Shown here one piece after another: positions 25,072 to 34,351 of a DNA stretch of 64,000 nt. The first letter of the stretch is position 1. Each line of letters opens with the position of its first letter. Source of the stretch: Anaerolineaceae bacterium (GTDB lineage Bacteria; Chloroflexota; Anaerolineae; Anaerolineales; Anaerolineaceae); contig JAENYZ010000001.1 of assembly GCA_016841525.1 (NCBI GenBank), positions 558,001 through 622,000 of the forward strand. Direction: 5' to 3'. The notes beneath the pieces were generated by a model that searched no databases, was not told where the DNA came from, and saw only the letters and a program-made list of their open reading frames with translations. The position numbers and the translations under genes are program-made.

Positions 25072-26277
25072 ATGAACCGGAAAATACTGCATCTTGATCT
25101 CGATGCCTTCTTCTGTGCTGTGGAAGAATTACATGACCCCTCTCTGAAAGGTAAAGCTTTTGCTGTAGGCGGGAGGGCAGACCAGCGAGGCGTGGTTGCC
25201 TCCTGTTCCTACGCCGCCCGAATGTTTGGTGTCCGTTCTGCTATGCCAATGAGCCGGGCAAAACAACTTTGTCCTGACCTGATCGTTGTGTCCTCTCGCC
25301 ATGGCAATTACAGCGAAGTCTCCAAAAAAGTGATGAAAGCCATTGAGATCACACCCTTCATTGAGAAAATCTCCATTGATGAAGCCTTCATCGATGTGAC
25401 CGGGGTTGGGGAGCCCATTGAAAAAGTCGCCCGGGATTTACAACACAAAGTCAACACACAATGCCAGCTTCCGATCTCAATTGGTGGGGCGACCAACAAA
25501 CTCGTCGCTAAAATCGCCAACGATTGGGGAAAATCTCAAAAACGCAGCACCGAACCCCCCAACGCCATCACCATTATCTCCCCTGGCGTTGAAGCCAAAT
25601 TCCTTGCACCGCTGCCTGTTCAATCGCTCTGGGGGATCGGGCCTAAAACGGCAGGAAAACTCGCTGCCATCGGCATCACAACAATTGGCGACCTGGCTAA
25701 AACCTCACCAGCAAGCCTCGAAGCGCTTTTAGGACGTTTTGGACCTGAGCTAATCGATCGTGCAAAGGGGATTGATAACCGTCCGATCGAAATGGAGCAC
25801 GAAACTAAATCGATCAGCAATGAGGTTACCTTTGCAAAAGATGTCAACGATAAAGAACATCTCCTAGAAACTCTCCGTGGTCTTTCTGAAAAGGTTGGGG
25901 GACGGCTTAGGAAAGAATCTCTGGCAGGGTCAACCATACAAATTAAAATGCGATGGGCAGATTTTTCAACCAACACCCGTCAGACAACACTCCTATCAGT
26001 AACAAATTTAGACCAGGAAATATATTCTGCAGCCAGCGCACTTTTCCATGAAAATTGGCCGAAAGGCAAACCGGTCAGGTTAATTGGTGTGGGTGTCAGC
26101 AACCTCGGTCCACCTGTTTACCAGTTAAACCTGTGGGATGATGATCACCAAAAGGAAGAAAATTTATTACATGCCGTTGACGAATTAAGGGAAAGATTTG
26201 GCAGGGACATCATCAAACGCGCTGGGCAGGTTATCCGAAAAGAAAAATTTGATAAGCCCGAAGAATCCGGGGAATAA
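25072..26277 (+). CDS. dinB: DNA polymerase IV (Y-family translesion polymerase)
   Basis: A 401-aa Y-family polymerase. The frame is open from 24991, but ATG 25072 gives the canonical N-terminus MNRKILHLDLDAFFCAVEEL. Catalytic acids: Asp in LDLDAFF (7-13) and the SIDEAFIDVTG pair (about 100-110). The YAARMFGVRSAMPMSRAKQLCP nucleotide-binding strand is present, with the fingers, HhH thumb (LWGIGPKTAGKLAAIGITTIGDLA) and little-finger domains following. No obvious beta-clamp motif at the C-terminus. It follows the ABC operon by 4 bases and may be co-transcribed; no SOS box was seen before it. It converges on the glycosyltransferase gene. Confidence 0.95.
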   Translation: MNRKILHLDLDAFFCAVEELHDPSLKGKAFAVGGRADQRGVVASCSYAARMFGVRSAMPMSRAKQLCPDLIVVSSRHGNYSEVSKKVMKAIEITPFIEKISIDEAFIDVTGVGEPIEKVARDLQHKVNTQCQLPISIGGATNKLVAKIANDWGKSQKRSTEPPNAITIISPGVEAKFLAPLPVQSLWGIGPKTAGKLAAIGITTIGDLAKTSPASLEALLGRFGPELIDRAKGIDNRPIEMEHETKSISNEVTFAKDVNDKEHLLETLRGLSEKVGGRLRKESLAGSTIQIKMRWADFSTNTRQTTLLSVTNLDQEIYSAASALFHENWPKGKPVRLIGVGVSNLGPPVYQLNLWDDDHQKEENLLHAVDELRERFGRDIIKRAGQVIRKEKFDKPEESGE

Positions 26278-26312
26278 ATTTCCTTTATAAAGATAAATTA
26301 ACCAGGATCGTG

Positions 26313-27560
26313 CTACTTTGAATCAGGTATCCAGCCATGATAAACGCTGAGCATCTGCCTGGTAATCTCCTCCCAGCAAAAGTCCTGTGCATAATCAGCA
26401 GCACGCGCACCAATCTGATCTCGCAATTCATGGTTCACAAAAATCAAACGTAATTTCTCAGCAAGGGCTTCAGCGTCTTGCGCCGGCACAAAAAATCCTG
26501 TTTCACCATCCCTGATCAAATGCGCCAAGCCTCCAACCCTTGATGCGATCACAGGTGTGCCGCATGCCATCGCCTCCAAGGCAACCATACCAAAACTCTC
26601 ATAGTGAGATGGCATTACAACCACTTCTGCAGCCGAGTAATAATACGGCAAGGTGTCCTGGCCCCGCTTCCCAAGAAAAACGACCATTTCATCCAGGTCA
26701 AGTGCCTTGCATAAATTTTGCAGCCTTTCCATCTCTGTCGAAAGTTCTTCCGTCTTGCCTTCAGGATCACCACCAATGATGATCAGGTAGTGGGGACAAA
26801 TAAAGGAATGGCAGTTCTTTTTGACGATCGACATCGCCTTTATCAGGGTATCCACGCCCTTAAGGGGTTCAATTCTACCAACGAATAAAGCCATCCGATC
26901 CCTGGGCGATATCCCGATTGCTTCCTTTGCTTCATCTGATGGGATAGGATAGAAATGATGCGTGTTGACCCCGGGTGGAATCACCGTTATCTTTTGAGGT
27001 TCAACCCCATATAAATCATGCAATTGTGATTTTTCTGCGTCTGTTGCAGCAATGATCTTATCAGCAGCCTCCATCACATTGCCTTCGCCATTAATCCGGT
27101 ATTGTCCCTCTCTCTCTTCAGGCGTCCTGCCAATGCGTTGTTTCATCTTACCCAGTGTATGAAACATTTGCAGCATCGGCACCTGCCAGGCTTCTTTTAA
27201 CAAATTCCCCGCCATCCCTGATAACCAGTAATGGGAATGCACAAGGTCATACTGGATTTGCTTATGCCTGGCAAAATCAAGGATGCCGTTGGCAAAGGTT
27301 TCTGTATATTCTGCCAGGACCTCTTTAGGCAAAAAAACTTCGGGTCCAGCCGGGATATGCACAACCCTGTTGAAATAACCGAGGTCGTGTGAAACCGAAG
27401 GAACGTGTTCATTTTCAGACCGGGTGAAAACATCCACATGGACACCCTCCCGTCCTAAAAACCGCGTCAATTCTCTGACGTAAACATTCATACCGCCGGT
27501 GTTCTTTCCGCCCAGTATTGCCAGGGGGCAGGTGTGATAGGAAAGCATGGCAATATTCAT
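26313..27560 (-). CDS. GT4-family glycosyltransferase (MshA / sucrose-phosphate-synthase-like)
   Basis: A 415-aa GT-B retaining glycosyltransferase. N-terminal donor/acceptor features are GGKNTGGMNVYVRELTRFLG (about 17-36) and DLVHSHYWLSGMAG. The C-terminal Rossmann half shows LFVGRIEPLKGVDTLI and the EX7E motif ESFGMVALEAMACGTPVIAS (about 320-339). The GGMNVYVRELTRFL pattern is typical of D-inositol-3-phosphate GlcNAc transferase and sucrose-phosphate synthase relatives; which acceptor is used cannot be told. The gene stands alone and ends 35 bases from dinB. Confidence 0.88.
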   Translation of the reverse strand: MNIAMLSYHTCPLAILGGKNTGGMNVYVRELTRFLGREGVHVDVFTRSENEHVPSVSHDLGYFNRVVHIPAGPEVFLPKEVLAEYTETFANGILDFARHKQIQYDLVHSHYWLSGMAGNLLKEAWQVPMLQMFHTLGKMKQRIGRTPEEREGQYRINGEGNVMEAADKIIAATDAEKSQLHDLYGVEPQKITVIPPGVNTHHFYPIPSDEAKEAIGISPRDRMALFVGRIEPLKGVDTLIKAMSIVKKNCHSFICPHYLIIIGGDPEGKTEELSTEMERLQNLCKALDLDEMVVFLGKRGQDTLPYYYSAAEVVVMPSHYESFGMVALEAMACGTPVIASRVGGLAHLIRDGETGFFVPAQDAEALAEKLRLIFVNHELRDQIGARAADYAQDFCWEEITRQMLSVYHGWIPDSK

Positions 27561-27582
27561 TCAAATCTCCATTAAAAAATTC

Positions 27583-27612
27583 TTGTAAAATCCATTTGCT
27601 TACTGGTATAAT
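27583..27612 (+). promoter_or_regulatory. Promoter of the tRNA-Thr gene
   Basis: TTGTAA (27583-27588), an 18-base gap and a perfect TATAAT (27607-27612). Transcription would start 2-4 bases before the mature tRNA end. Confidence 0.65.
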
Positions 27613-27621
27613 GTTCTGCAC

Positions 27622-27694
27622 GCCAACGTAGCTCAGCTGGTAGAGCAGACGCTTCGTAAGCGCCAGGTCGAGGGTTCGAATCCCTCCGTTGGCT
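27622..27694 (+). tRNA. tRNA-Thr (anticodon CGT)
   Basis: A 73-base cloverleaf. Acceptor GCCAACG pairs with CGTTGGC; D arm GCTC/GAGC; anticodon loop TTCGTAA gives CGT (reads ACG); T arm GAGGG-TTCGAAT-CCCTC; discriminator T. CCA is not encoded (next bases are CAA), so it must be added. The anticodon stem GACGC/GCGCC has one A-C mismatch at positions 28-42. The region between the stem pairs reads cleanly otherwise. Confidence 0.95.
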
Positions 27695-27709
27695 CAATAA
27701 GTTCCAAAC

Positions 27710-27740
27710 AAAACAGCTCACCAGGCTGTTTTAATTTTAA
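27710..27740 (+). terminator. Terminator of tRNA-Thr
   Basis: A perfect 8-bp stem AAAACAGC/GCTGTTTT with a 7-base loop, 15 bases after the tRNA, followed by AATTTT. Confidence 0.65.
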
Positions 27741-27826
27741 CAGAAAAACCAGACTTTTACCTTTGTGGTTATAATAGGAATGGCAAATCTGCAGTTGAAT
27801 GAACAAAAAAATCTGGAGGTTATTGG

Positions 27827-29137
27827 ATGGCAAAAATTTGCGTGATTGGAACAGGCTACGTCGGTTTGGTCACAGGGACATGTTTTTCTGATATGGGACA
27901 CAGGGTGACATGCCTGGATATCAATGATAAAAGGATCGAAAAGCTGAAGAATGGGATCATGCCCATTTATGAACCCGGCTTAAAGCAAATCGTCGATCAA
28001 AATGTTGAGGCAGGGCGCCTTGATTTCACAACAAGCTACCAGGAAGCCCTGGAAAATGCCGAATTCGCTTTTATTGCTGTCGGGACACCATCCAGTGTGG
28101 AAGGCGATGCCGATATGCAATATGTTAAAATGGCTGCAGAAACGATTGCATCCCACCTCGACCATCCTATCATTATCGTCAATAAATCCACGGTACCTGT
28201 TGGCACAGGCGATTGGGTTTCTGAAATCATTAAAGACATGAACGGCGGCACAACACCTCCCTTCTGCGTCGTTTCTAACCCCGAATTCTTGCGAGAAGGC
28301 TCAGCAGTCAATGACTTCATGGAGCCGGACCGGGTGGTTCTCGGCTCAACAAATCGTGAGGCGGCTGAGAAAGTTGCTGATCTCTACGAAGCACTGCGCG
28401 CACCAATAATGATCACAGACCTCCGAACAGCAGAAATGATCAAATATGCGTCAAATGCATTTTTAGCTACACGAATTTCCTTTATCAATGAAATCGCAAA
28501 TATATGCGAATCCCTGGGTGCGGACGTCAAAGAGGTCGCTCGGGGAATGGGGATGGACAAACGCATTGGACCGTCCTTCCTTGACGCAGGTTTGGGCTGG
28601 GGCGGCAGTTGTTTCCCAAAGGATGTAAAAGCCCTGGCACATATGGCTGAAACCAGGGGCTCCCACCCGCAATTGCTCCAGGCTGTGATGGATATCAACC
28701 AAAACCAGCGGAAGCGCGCCGTTCAAAAGGTGGAAAAAGCTTTGGGCGGTTTGAAGGGAAAAACCATTGGTTTATTGGGGCTGAGCTTCAAACCCAATAC
28801 CGACGACACACGAGATGCACCGGCGCTTGACATTGCCCGGATGCTCCTCGATGCTGGCGCTGTCGTCCAGGCATTCGACCCACAGGCAATGGAAGTCAGC
28901 AAAAAAGAAATTCCTCAATTGCAATTGCGAAAGAACCCTTACGAAACTGCCGAAGCTGTGGACGCACTCATTCTGGCAACCGAATGGAATGAATTTAAAT
29001 CGCTTGATTTCGAGCGGATCAAAGCAAATATGAAGGGGAATGTAATTTTAGACGGCCGCAATATTTGGGACGGCACTGAGCTGTACGAAATGGGCTTCAC
29101 CTATTTTGGGATGGGTGTCCCGCAGCCCGGGGAATAG
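27827..29137 (+). CDS. UDP-glucose 6-dehydrogenase
   Basis: A 436-aa NAD-dependent enzyme that oxidises UDP-glucose to UDP-glucuronate for surface polysaccharides. N-terminal Rossmann motif [14 protein letters not shown] (4-17); [14 protein letters not shown] (about 83-96); substrate motif [14 protein letters not shown] (about 150-163); the catalytic Cys lies in [16 protein letters not shown] (about 257-272); C-terminal domain with [16 protein letters not shown]. All key residues are intact and length is normal. TATAAT at 27770 with AAATCTGGAGG upstream of the ATG supports expression from its own promoter. A UDP-ManNAc dehydrogenase is less likely given the motif set. Confidence 0.93.
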   Translation: MAKICVIGTGYVGLVTGTCFSDMGHRVTCLDINDKRIEKLKNGIMPIYEPGLKQIVDQNVEAGRLDFTTSYQEALENAEFAFIAVGTPSSVEGDADMQYVKMAAETIASHLDHPIIIVNKSTVPVGTGDWVSEIIKDMNGGTTPPFCVVSNPEFLREGSAVNDFMEPDRVVLGSTNREAAEKVADLYEALRAPIMITDLRTAEMIKYASNAFLATRISFINEIANICESLGADVKEVARGMGMDKRIGPSFLDAGLGWGGSCFPKDVKALAHMAETRGSHPQLLQAVMDINQNQRKRAVQKVEKALGGLKGKTIGLLGLSFKPNTDDTRDAPALDIARMLLDAGAVVQAFDPQAMEVSKKEIPQLQLRKNPYETAEAVDALILATEWNEFKSLDFERIKANMKGNVILDGRNIWDGTELYEMGFTYFGMGVPQPGE

Positions 29138-29160
29138 AAAGTAAACCAAAAAAACAAAAA

Positions 29161-29193
29161 AGATCCCATCGCTAATTTTGATGGGTTCTTTTT
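29161..29193 (+). terminator. Terminator after UDP-glucose dehydrogenase
   Basis: CCCATC/GATGGG core stem, extended by AGA/TCT after one T-T mismatch, followed by TTTTT. Confidence 0.7.
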
Positions 29194-29234
29194 ATTTGCT
29201 TAAAGATCTTGAATTACGGAGTGTTTCCAGCATC

Positions 29235-30017
29235 CTATTTTGTCAGCGCGGATTTGGTAATGTCAATATCAAAACCATGCAATCGATAAATGATCACCAG
29301 GTTGCCAAGCATCAGAATCACCCCTATCAAGATCACCCAACCATAATGCAAACCTGCTTCAGACAAGCCAACAACCAGCCCGTTGATAAGCATTTCCAGA
29401 CCTACTGCAGCACCCAACCAGGCTGGCTGGTTTCGTTTAAATACCTGGAAGATCAACAAGGTTACGCTGATATGCATTATAAATGCTGTGATTCTCTCAA
29501 GTGCTGTTGCCAAAGGGATAAAAAATTCAAGCGCCCAAAGTTCTTCTATCTGGGCAATCATTTCCGGCTCCAAAGCACTTGTTCGGGGGTCTATATTAAT
29601 ATTGGTCAACATTGTGATAAATGTCATTAATAAAGGTAGCCCGACAAGCATGATGCTTTCTGCACCGGCGTAACCAACACCAAGGCCGTAAGCGTCTTCG
29701 AGATTCTCTATTTTCAAAAACTTCATTCCACCCCAACGTATCAAAACGCCTATGATCACACCGAGGAAAACATTGGTGAGAATTTGAGACGGGCGAAAAT
29801 TGTCTCCGGCTGCTGCAACACTCCAGTCTGGTATGATGGATGTCAAACCGCTGAAAATGAGGGAAACCAAGACCTGGACGATAAAATAGCCCAGAACACC
29901 AAAGGTGATTGTTCGCCACGAAACGCCCAACTTATCCTTCAGCCAATATCCTGCAATAATTGGCAACCCAATGATCACCAATAATGCAATTACAATTGAT
30001 ATGCTCAATAAAATCAT
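29235..30017 (-). CDS. YhfC-like intramembrane protease family protein
   Basis: A 260-aa protein with about seven membrane segments. The N-terminal layout (hydrophobic, then AGYWLKDKLGVSWRTITFGVLGYFIVQ), the mid motif YGLGVGYAGAESIMLVG (about 108-124), and ALERITAFIMHISVTLLIFQV (about 175-195) are the conserved blocks of the YhfC family (PF10086), considered a glutamic-type intramembrane protease related to CAAX peptidases. The Glu of AGAES, Glu-Arg and His of ERI...H are retained. Substrate unknown. Its start lies 12 bases after the stop of the acyl-CoA synthetase gene on the same strand, so they are co-transcribed, which I cannot explain functionally. Confidence 0.72.
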   Translation of the reverse strand: MILLSISIVIALLVIIGLPIIAGYWLKDKLGVSWRTITFGVLGYFIVQVLVSLIFSGLTSIIPDWSVAAAGDNFRPSQILTNVFLGVIIGVLIRWGGMKFLKIENLEDAYGLGVGYAGAESIMLVGLPLLMTFITMLTNINIDPRTSALEPEMIAQIEELWALEFFIPLATALERITAFIMHISVTLLIFQVFKRNQPAWLGAAVGLEMLINGLVVGLSEAGLHYGWVILIGVILMLGNLVIIYRLHGFDIDITKSALTK

Positions 30018-30029
30018 CGTTAGCTCTCT

Positions 30030-32129
30030 TTATTTGTCTGCCATAATTATGCGCGCATCCAATACGATTCCGCCCTCACCTTCTGGTAAGACCAGCAAGG
30101 GGTTAATTTCAATCTCCGAAACCTGTGGGAAGTCCAAAGATAACTGGCTTAACCTGCCGATCACCTCAACGACCGCACCGAGATCATAAACGGGTCCGCC
30201 CCTGAAACCCTGTAAAAGCCTGCCTGCCTTCGTCGAAAAGATCATCTCTTTTGCATACTCAGGCGAAAGAGGCGCAACACCAAAACCAACATCCTTGAAC
30301 AACTCAACATAGACACCACCCAAGCCAAACATCATCAAAGGTCCAAAAGTCGGGTCACGACGCATCCCAACGATAACCTCAAGCCCCTTGGGTGCCATTT
30401 TTTCCACCAGGTAACCATCTATTATCGCATCTTTTGCCCCAGCAGTAATTTTCTCTTTCATTGCCTCTATGGCATTTTTCAGAGCGCTGTCAGAATCAAT
30501 ATTGAGTGCAATCCCCCCCATATCAGATTTGTGCAGTATTTGTTCAGACACCACCTTCAAGGCAACAGGATACCCGATTTCCCCAGCAATTTCCGCGGCT
30601 TGCTCAAAATCCTCCGCAAATCCACCCGGGACAAGCGCCATGCCGTATGCATCCAGTATCGGGCGTGTATCCGCTTCGCCAAGCGCTGCTTTGTTGATCC
30701 AGGAAAAAGCCCTTGCAACTTCAGAACGATAAATGTCGCTAAAAGAAAATGCCTCTGATTTCAGCTTATCTTTCCAGCTTTTGTACCTTGCCATTGCCCC
30801 CAATACCTGTCCTGGAACTTCCGGGAAAATCGTCATTGGGACTTTATTCTGATGCAGCACCATCCGGGCTTCATCCAAGCTCTTTTCACCGACCATGCAA
30901 GCAAGAACGGTTTTCTGAGTCTTGTTTGCATTTTCAACGATTGCCCGGGCAACATCCCCCGGGTCAACCAGGGCTTGTGGGACTAAAATTGGTAAAAATG
31001 CATCCACACCGGGGTCATCCAGCAGCGTCGATAGACAATGAGAGAATTCCTCTGGCTCTGCACCGCCCAGCATATCCACAGGGTTGGAAACCTGTGCACT
31101 CGGATTGAGTTTTTCTGCCAGTTGTTTCTGCTTTTCCTCGCCAAAGTTTGCCAGGGTAAACCCGTTCGCAGCCAGCGAATCTGAAGCCAGTGCAGCCGGG
31201 CCGCCAGCATTTGTAAAAATTGCTACACGATTTCCCTCGGGCAGTGACTGACAGCTCAATGCCCAGGCAACATCAAATAACGAAGCTAAATCCGGAACCT
31301 CGATCACACCAGCTTGCTTGAAGGCAGCCTGGTAAGCTGTGTAAGCACCTGCCAGGGACCCGGTATGCGAGGAGACTGCTCGGGCACCAGCATCTGACCT
31401 GCCAGCTTTTAGCAGGACGATTGGCTTTTCTTTTGATACCTGGCTGGCAACTTCCAAAAACTTTTGCCCGTCCTGGATACCTTCAACATAAGCGGCTATC
31501 ACCTTCACCCGGGGATGCTCGCCAAAATAAGCGATCATATCGGTTTCATCAACATCCAGTTCATTCCCCAAACTGGCAAAATGAGAAAAACCAATGTGTT
31601 TGTTGGCAATGTAATCCACCACGCCGCCGCAAACCGCCCCGGACTGTGAAAGGAAACCAATCGCACCTTTATCGGGAACACCTTCAATGAAGGTTGTATT
31701 CAAACCCGTATGTAAATCCATGGTACCAACGCAGTTAGGACCAATCAATCGCATGCCGTATTCTGCTGCGATCTGGCTGCATTCCTGCTCTAATTGGAGC
31801 CCATTCTCGCCAATCTCTCGGAAACCACCTGAGATGATGATCACGGCTTTGATCCCCCGTTCACCGCAATCACGCAATACTTTGGGTGTCATTGGCGCCG
31901 GTAAAACAATCACTGCAAGGTCAACAGGGTCAGGCACAAGCGAAACGTCAGGAAAGCTTTTTAATCCCAGGATCTGATCTGCACCTGGATTAACAGGATA
32001 AATCCCGCCTTCAAACCCGTATAAGCTCAAATTTTTTAAAATGCCATGACTTAACTTCCGGGGATTTGTGGAAGCGCCAATGATTGCTACCCCTTTTGGT
32101 GAGAAAAAAGGTGCCAGGTCACTTGTCAT
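30030..32129 (-). CDS. ADP-forming acetate/acyl-CoA synthetase (single-chain)
   Basis: A 699-aa fused acyl-CoA synthetase: acyl-CoA + ADP + Pi to acid + ATP + CoA, the usual ATP-gaining step of peptide or sugar fermentation. The N-terminal CoA-binding domain has FFSPKGVAIIGASTNPRKL and IYPVNPG. The Succ-CoA-ligase-like domains follow, with the phospho-histidine loop VSSHTGSLAG (about 255-264) and FTNAGGPAALASDSL. The C-terminal ATP-grasp domain (about 470-699) shows GYPVALKVVSEQILHKSDMGG and EINPLLVLPEGEG. Alpha and beta parts are fused in one chain, as in bacterial and thermococcal homologues. Substrate range is not predictable from sequence. Confidence 0.92.
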   Translation of the reverse strand: MTSDLAPFFSPKGVAIIGASTNPRKLSHGILKNLSLYGFEGGIYPVNPGADQILGLKSFPDVSLVPDPVDLAVIVLPAPMTPKVLRDCGERGIKAVIIISGGFREIGENGLQLEQECSQIAAEYGMRLIGPNCVGTMDLHTGLNTTFIEGVPDKGAIGFLSQSGAVCGGVVDYIANKHIGFSHFASLGNELDVDETDMIAYFGEHPRVKVIAAYVEGIQDGQKFLEVASQVSKEKPIVLLKAGRSDAGARAVSSHTGSLAGAYTAYQAAFKQAGVIEVPDLASLFDVAWALSCQSLPEGNRVAIFTNAGGPAALASDSLAANGFTLANFGEEKQKQLAEKLNPSAQVSNPVDMLGGAEPEEFSHCLSTLLDDPGVDAFLPILVPQALVDPGDVARAIVENANKTQKTVLACMVGEKSLDEARMVLHQNKVPMTIFPEVPGQVLGAMARYKSWKDKLKSEAFSFSDIYRSEVARAFSWINKAALGEADTRPILDAYGMALVPGGFAEDFEQAAEIAGEIGYPVALKVVSEQILHKSDMGGIALNIDSDSALKNAIEAMKEKITAGAKDAIIDGYLVEKMAPKGLEVIVGMRRDPTFGPLMMFGLGGVYVELFKDVGFGVAPLSPEYAKEMIFSTKAGRLLQGFRGGPVYDLGAVVEVIGRLSQLSLDFPQVSEIEINPLLVLPEGEGGIVLDARIIMADK

Positions 32130-32215
32130 TCGATCATTTCCTTTCGATTTCTGTCAGATTATCACAATTGGATATTATACCCGAGATGCCTTCTTCGAAA
32201 TTCAATCTTTTCGGC

Positions 32216-32221
32216 TATAAT
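32216..32221 (+). promoter_or_regulatory. TATAAT box six bases before ATG 32228
   Basis: A perfect TATAAT separated by only 6 bases from the chosen start codon, with no ribosome site between. A transcript from it would begin at or next to the A of ATG, i.e. leaderless. -35 is weak (TTCGAA at 32194). Confidence 0.4.
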
Positions 32222-32227
32222 TCAACC

Positions 32228-34351
32228 ATGCCCTTAACAGCGGACCAGGAAAAGCTCTTAAAGCAGGATATAAAATCAAAGTACTTCTTACAAGGCCCTG
32301 CAGGTTCCGGGAAGACAAGAGCTGGGACCCATTGGCTTATGAAGTTAATCCAGGCGGGTATTCCCCCTCATCAGATATTGATATTTACCCCCCAACGGAC
32401 CTTATCCTTAGCCTATCAAAATGCCCTATATCAAGAAGAGGTGCAAGCCCCTGGACCTGTCAATTCCCTCACACTGGGCGGTTTGGCACGCCGCATGGTG
32501 GACTTGTTCTGGCCACTTGTAGGCGTTGATGCCGGCTTTGGTGCACCCAACAAAGCACCCAACTTCCTGACCCTCGAGACCGCCCAGTATTACATGGCAC
32601 ACCTGGTGCAACCCTTGATCGAAGAAAAAGGCTTGTTTGACAGCCTGACAATTAATCGAAACCGCATCTATGCCCAGATCCTGGACAACCTGAATAAAGC
32701 CGCTGTGGTCGGTTTCCCTTACGAGGAAATCGGAGGACGTTTAAAGTCTGCATGGGTGGGCGATATTGAACAACTGCACATTTATGATGATGTGCAATTT
32801 TGTGCAGATCAATTCAGGTCTTTTTGCCTGGAGAACAATTTACTCGACTTTTCCCTTCAGGTAGAGGTCTTTTTGAAATACCTGTGGACATCCCCGATGT
32901 GCCGCGCTTATCTATCCCAATCCTATCGACACCTGATCGTGGATAACATTGAGGAAGATACCCCCGTCACCCATGACATCTTGAAAGAATGGCTGCCTGA
33001 TTTTGAATCAGCCCTGATCATCTTTGATCAGGATGCAGGCTACCGATCCTTCCTGGGGGCAGATGTTGAAAGTGCCCGATCCCTCAAAGATTCCTGTGAT
33101 AAAATCATCAATTTCGATAAAAACCTCGTCTCCGGAGATGGCATCAGGCAGGTCACCCTCGGGATCAACAATGCCATCGCTCGATTAAAAGGAACCCCCC
33201 AGCCAAATCCAGAACCCTCATTTGAAGCAGTGCGCACTGCTATTGTCTCGCCTGCAGAGAATCCTAAATATTTTCCGGGGATGGTTGCCTGGGTTGCTGA
33301 CCAGATTGCCAACCTGATAAGTAACGACGTCCCACCGGGTGAAATCGTTGTCCTGGCACCCTTTATGCCCGATGTGCTCCGTTTCACCCTCACTAACCGG
33401 CTGGACGAATTGGGCATTCCTAACCGGTCACACCGTCCATCTCGATCACTGAGGGATGAACCCGCAACCCAAACCATGTTGACCCTGGCACAGATTGCTT
33501 TCCAATCATGGGAGACGCTCCCGGAACGAATTAACCTCGCCTATGCACTTGTACAGGCAATCGATGGGCTTGACCTTGTGCGCGCACAGCTTCTAACAGC
33601 CTATGCCTATAAAAAATCGGAGTCTGATTTTCCGCTGCAGCCATTTGAAGCAATCCCTCCCCGTGTGCGGGACCGGGTCACCTTCAGAGTGGGAGAACGT
33701 TACGACCACTTGCGAAACTGGCTGGAAAAGGTCAATGAACAGGCAGAACTTCCCCTCGATTTCTTTCTCAACAAGCTATTCGGTGAGGTTCTCAGCCAAC
33801 CCGGGTACGGCTTTCATGATCAATTAGACAGCGGCAATACCGTTGCCATGCTGATTGAGTCCATCCAAAAATTTCGCTGGGCATTTGGCGAACAGCTAAT
33901 TTCAGATGAAATTTCTATTGGAAAAGAATACATCCAGATGGTCAACGAAGGGGTTATCGCCGCACAATACGTGCAGAGCTGGGAAACAGCGGATGAGGAT
34001 GCCGTTTTGCTCTCACCAGCTTATACTTTCTTGATCAGTAACCGCCCCGTCGATGTTCAATTTTGGCTGGATGTTGGCAGCCCAAGCTGGTACCAGCGTT
34101 TGAATCAACCCCTGACCCACCCCTACGTCCTCAGCAGGACCTGGGAGCATGGTGAGTTTTGGGATTCTGAAGATGAACTTGCTGCCTCTTACCAAACCCT
34201 CCAGCGTCTCTCCATTGGGCTGCTCAACCGGTGCCGGAAAAAAGTTTACCTCGGCATGAGCGACCTGGATGTGCGCGGTTATGAAAACCGTGGATTGCTG
34301 ATCCGTATCGTCCAGAATATTTTGCAGCACGCCAGGCGGGAAACATCATGA
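32228..34351 (+). CDS. UvrD/AddB-like helicase-fold protein with degenerate Walker B
   Basis: A 707-aa SF1-type helicase homologue. The frame is open from 32084, but that would overlap the divergent gene; ATG 32228 gives MPLTADQEKLLKQDIKSKYF. Walker A is intact (LQGPAGSGKTRAGTHWL, about 21-37). Motif II is LIVDNIEED (about 237-245), with Asn instead of the catalytic Glu of DExQD. Motif III-like FDQDAGYRSFLGAD follows, and a motif VI-like region GLLNRCRKKVYLGMS lies near 664. No nuclease domain is visible. By position and degeneracy it plays the AddB/RecC/AdnA-like subunit beside the active helicase encoded next, which its stop overlaps (ATGA). ATP may be bound but hydrolysed poorly. Confidence 0.8.
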   Translation: MPLTADQEKLLKQDIKSKYFLQGPAGSGKTRAGTHWLMKLIQAGIPPHQILIFTPQRTLSLAYQNALYQEEVQAPGPVNSLTLGGLARRMVDLFWPLVGVDAGFGAPNKAPNFLTLETAQYYMAHLVQPLIEEKGLFDSLTINRNRIYAQILDNLNKAAVVGFPYEEIGGRLKSAWVGDIEQLHIYDDVQFCADQFRSFCLENNLLDFSLQVEVFLKYLWTSPMCRAYLSQSYRHLIVDNIEEDTPVTHDILKEWLPDFESALIIFDQDAGYRSFLGADVESARSLKDSCDKIINFDKNLVSGDGIRQVTLGINNAIARLKGTPQPNPEPSFEAVRTAIVSPAENPKYFPGMVAWVADQIANLISNDVPPGEIVVLAPFMPDVLRFTLTNRLDELGIPNRSHRPSRSLRDEPATQTMLTLAQIAFQSWETLPERINLAYALVQAIDGLDLVRAQLLTAYAYKKSESDFPLQPFEAIPPRVRDRVTFRVGERYDHLRNWLEKVNEQAELPLDFFLNKLFGEVLSQPGYGFHDQLDSGNTVAMLIESIQKFRWAFGEQLISDEISIGKEYIQMVNEGVIAAQYVQSWETADEDAVLLSPAYTFLISNRPVDVQFWLDVGSPSWYQRLNQPLTHPYVLSRTWEHGEFWDSEDELAASYQTLQRLSIGLLNRCRKKVYLGMSDLDVRGYENRGLLIRIVQNILQHARRETS

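Noticed and set aside
25072-26277. SOS operator (LexA box) upstream of dinB
   Set aside because: No GAAC-N4-GTTC or CTGT-N8-ACAG type site was found in the upstream gap, and the gene closely follows the ABC operon.
27633-27833. Minus-strand ORF containing GFEPSTWRLRS across the tRNA
   Set aside because: This is the classic false protein produced by translating the antisense strand of a tRNA gene.
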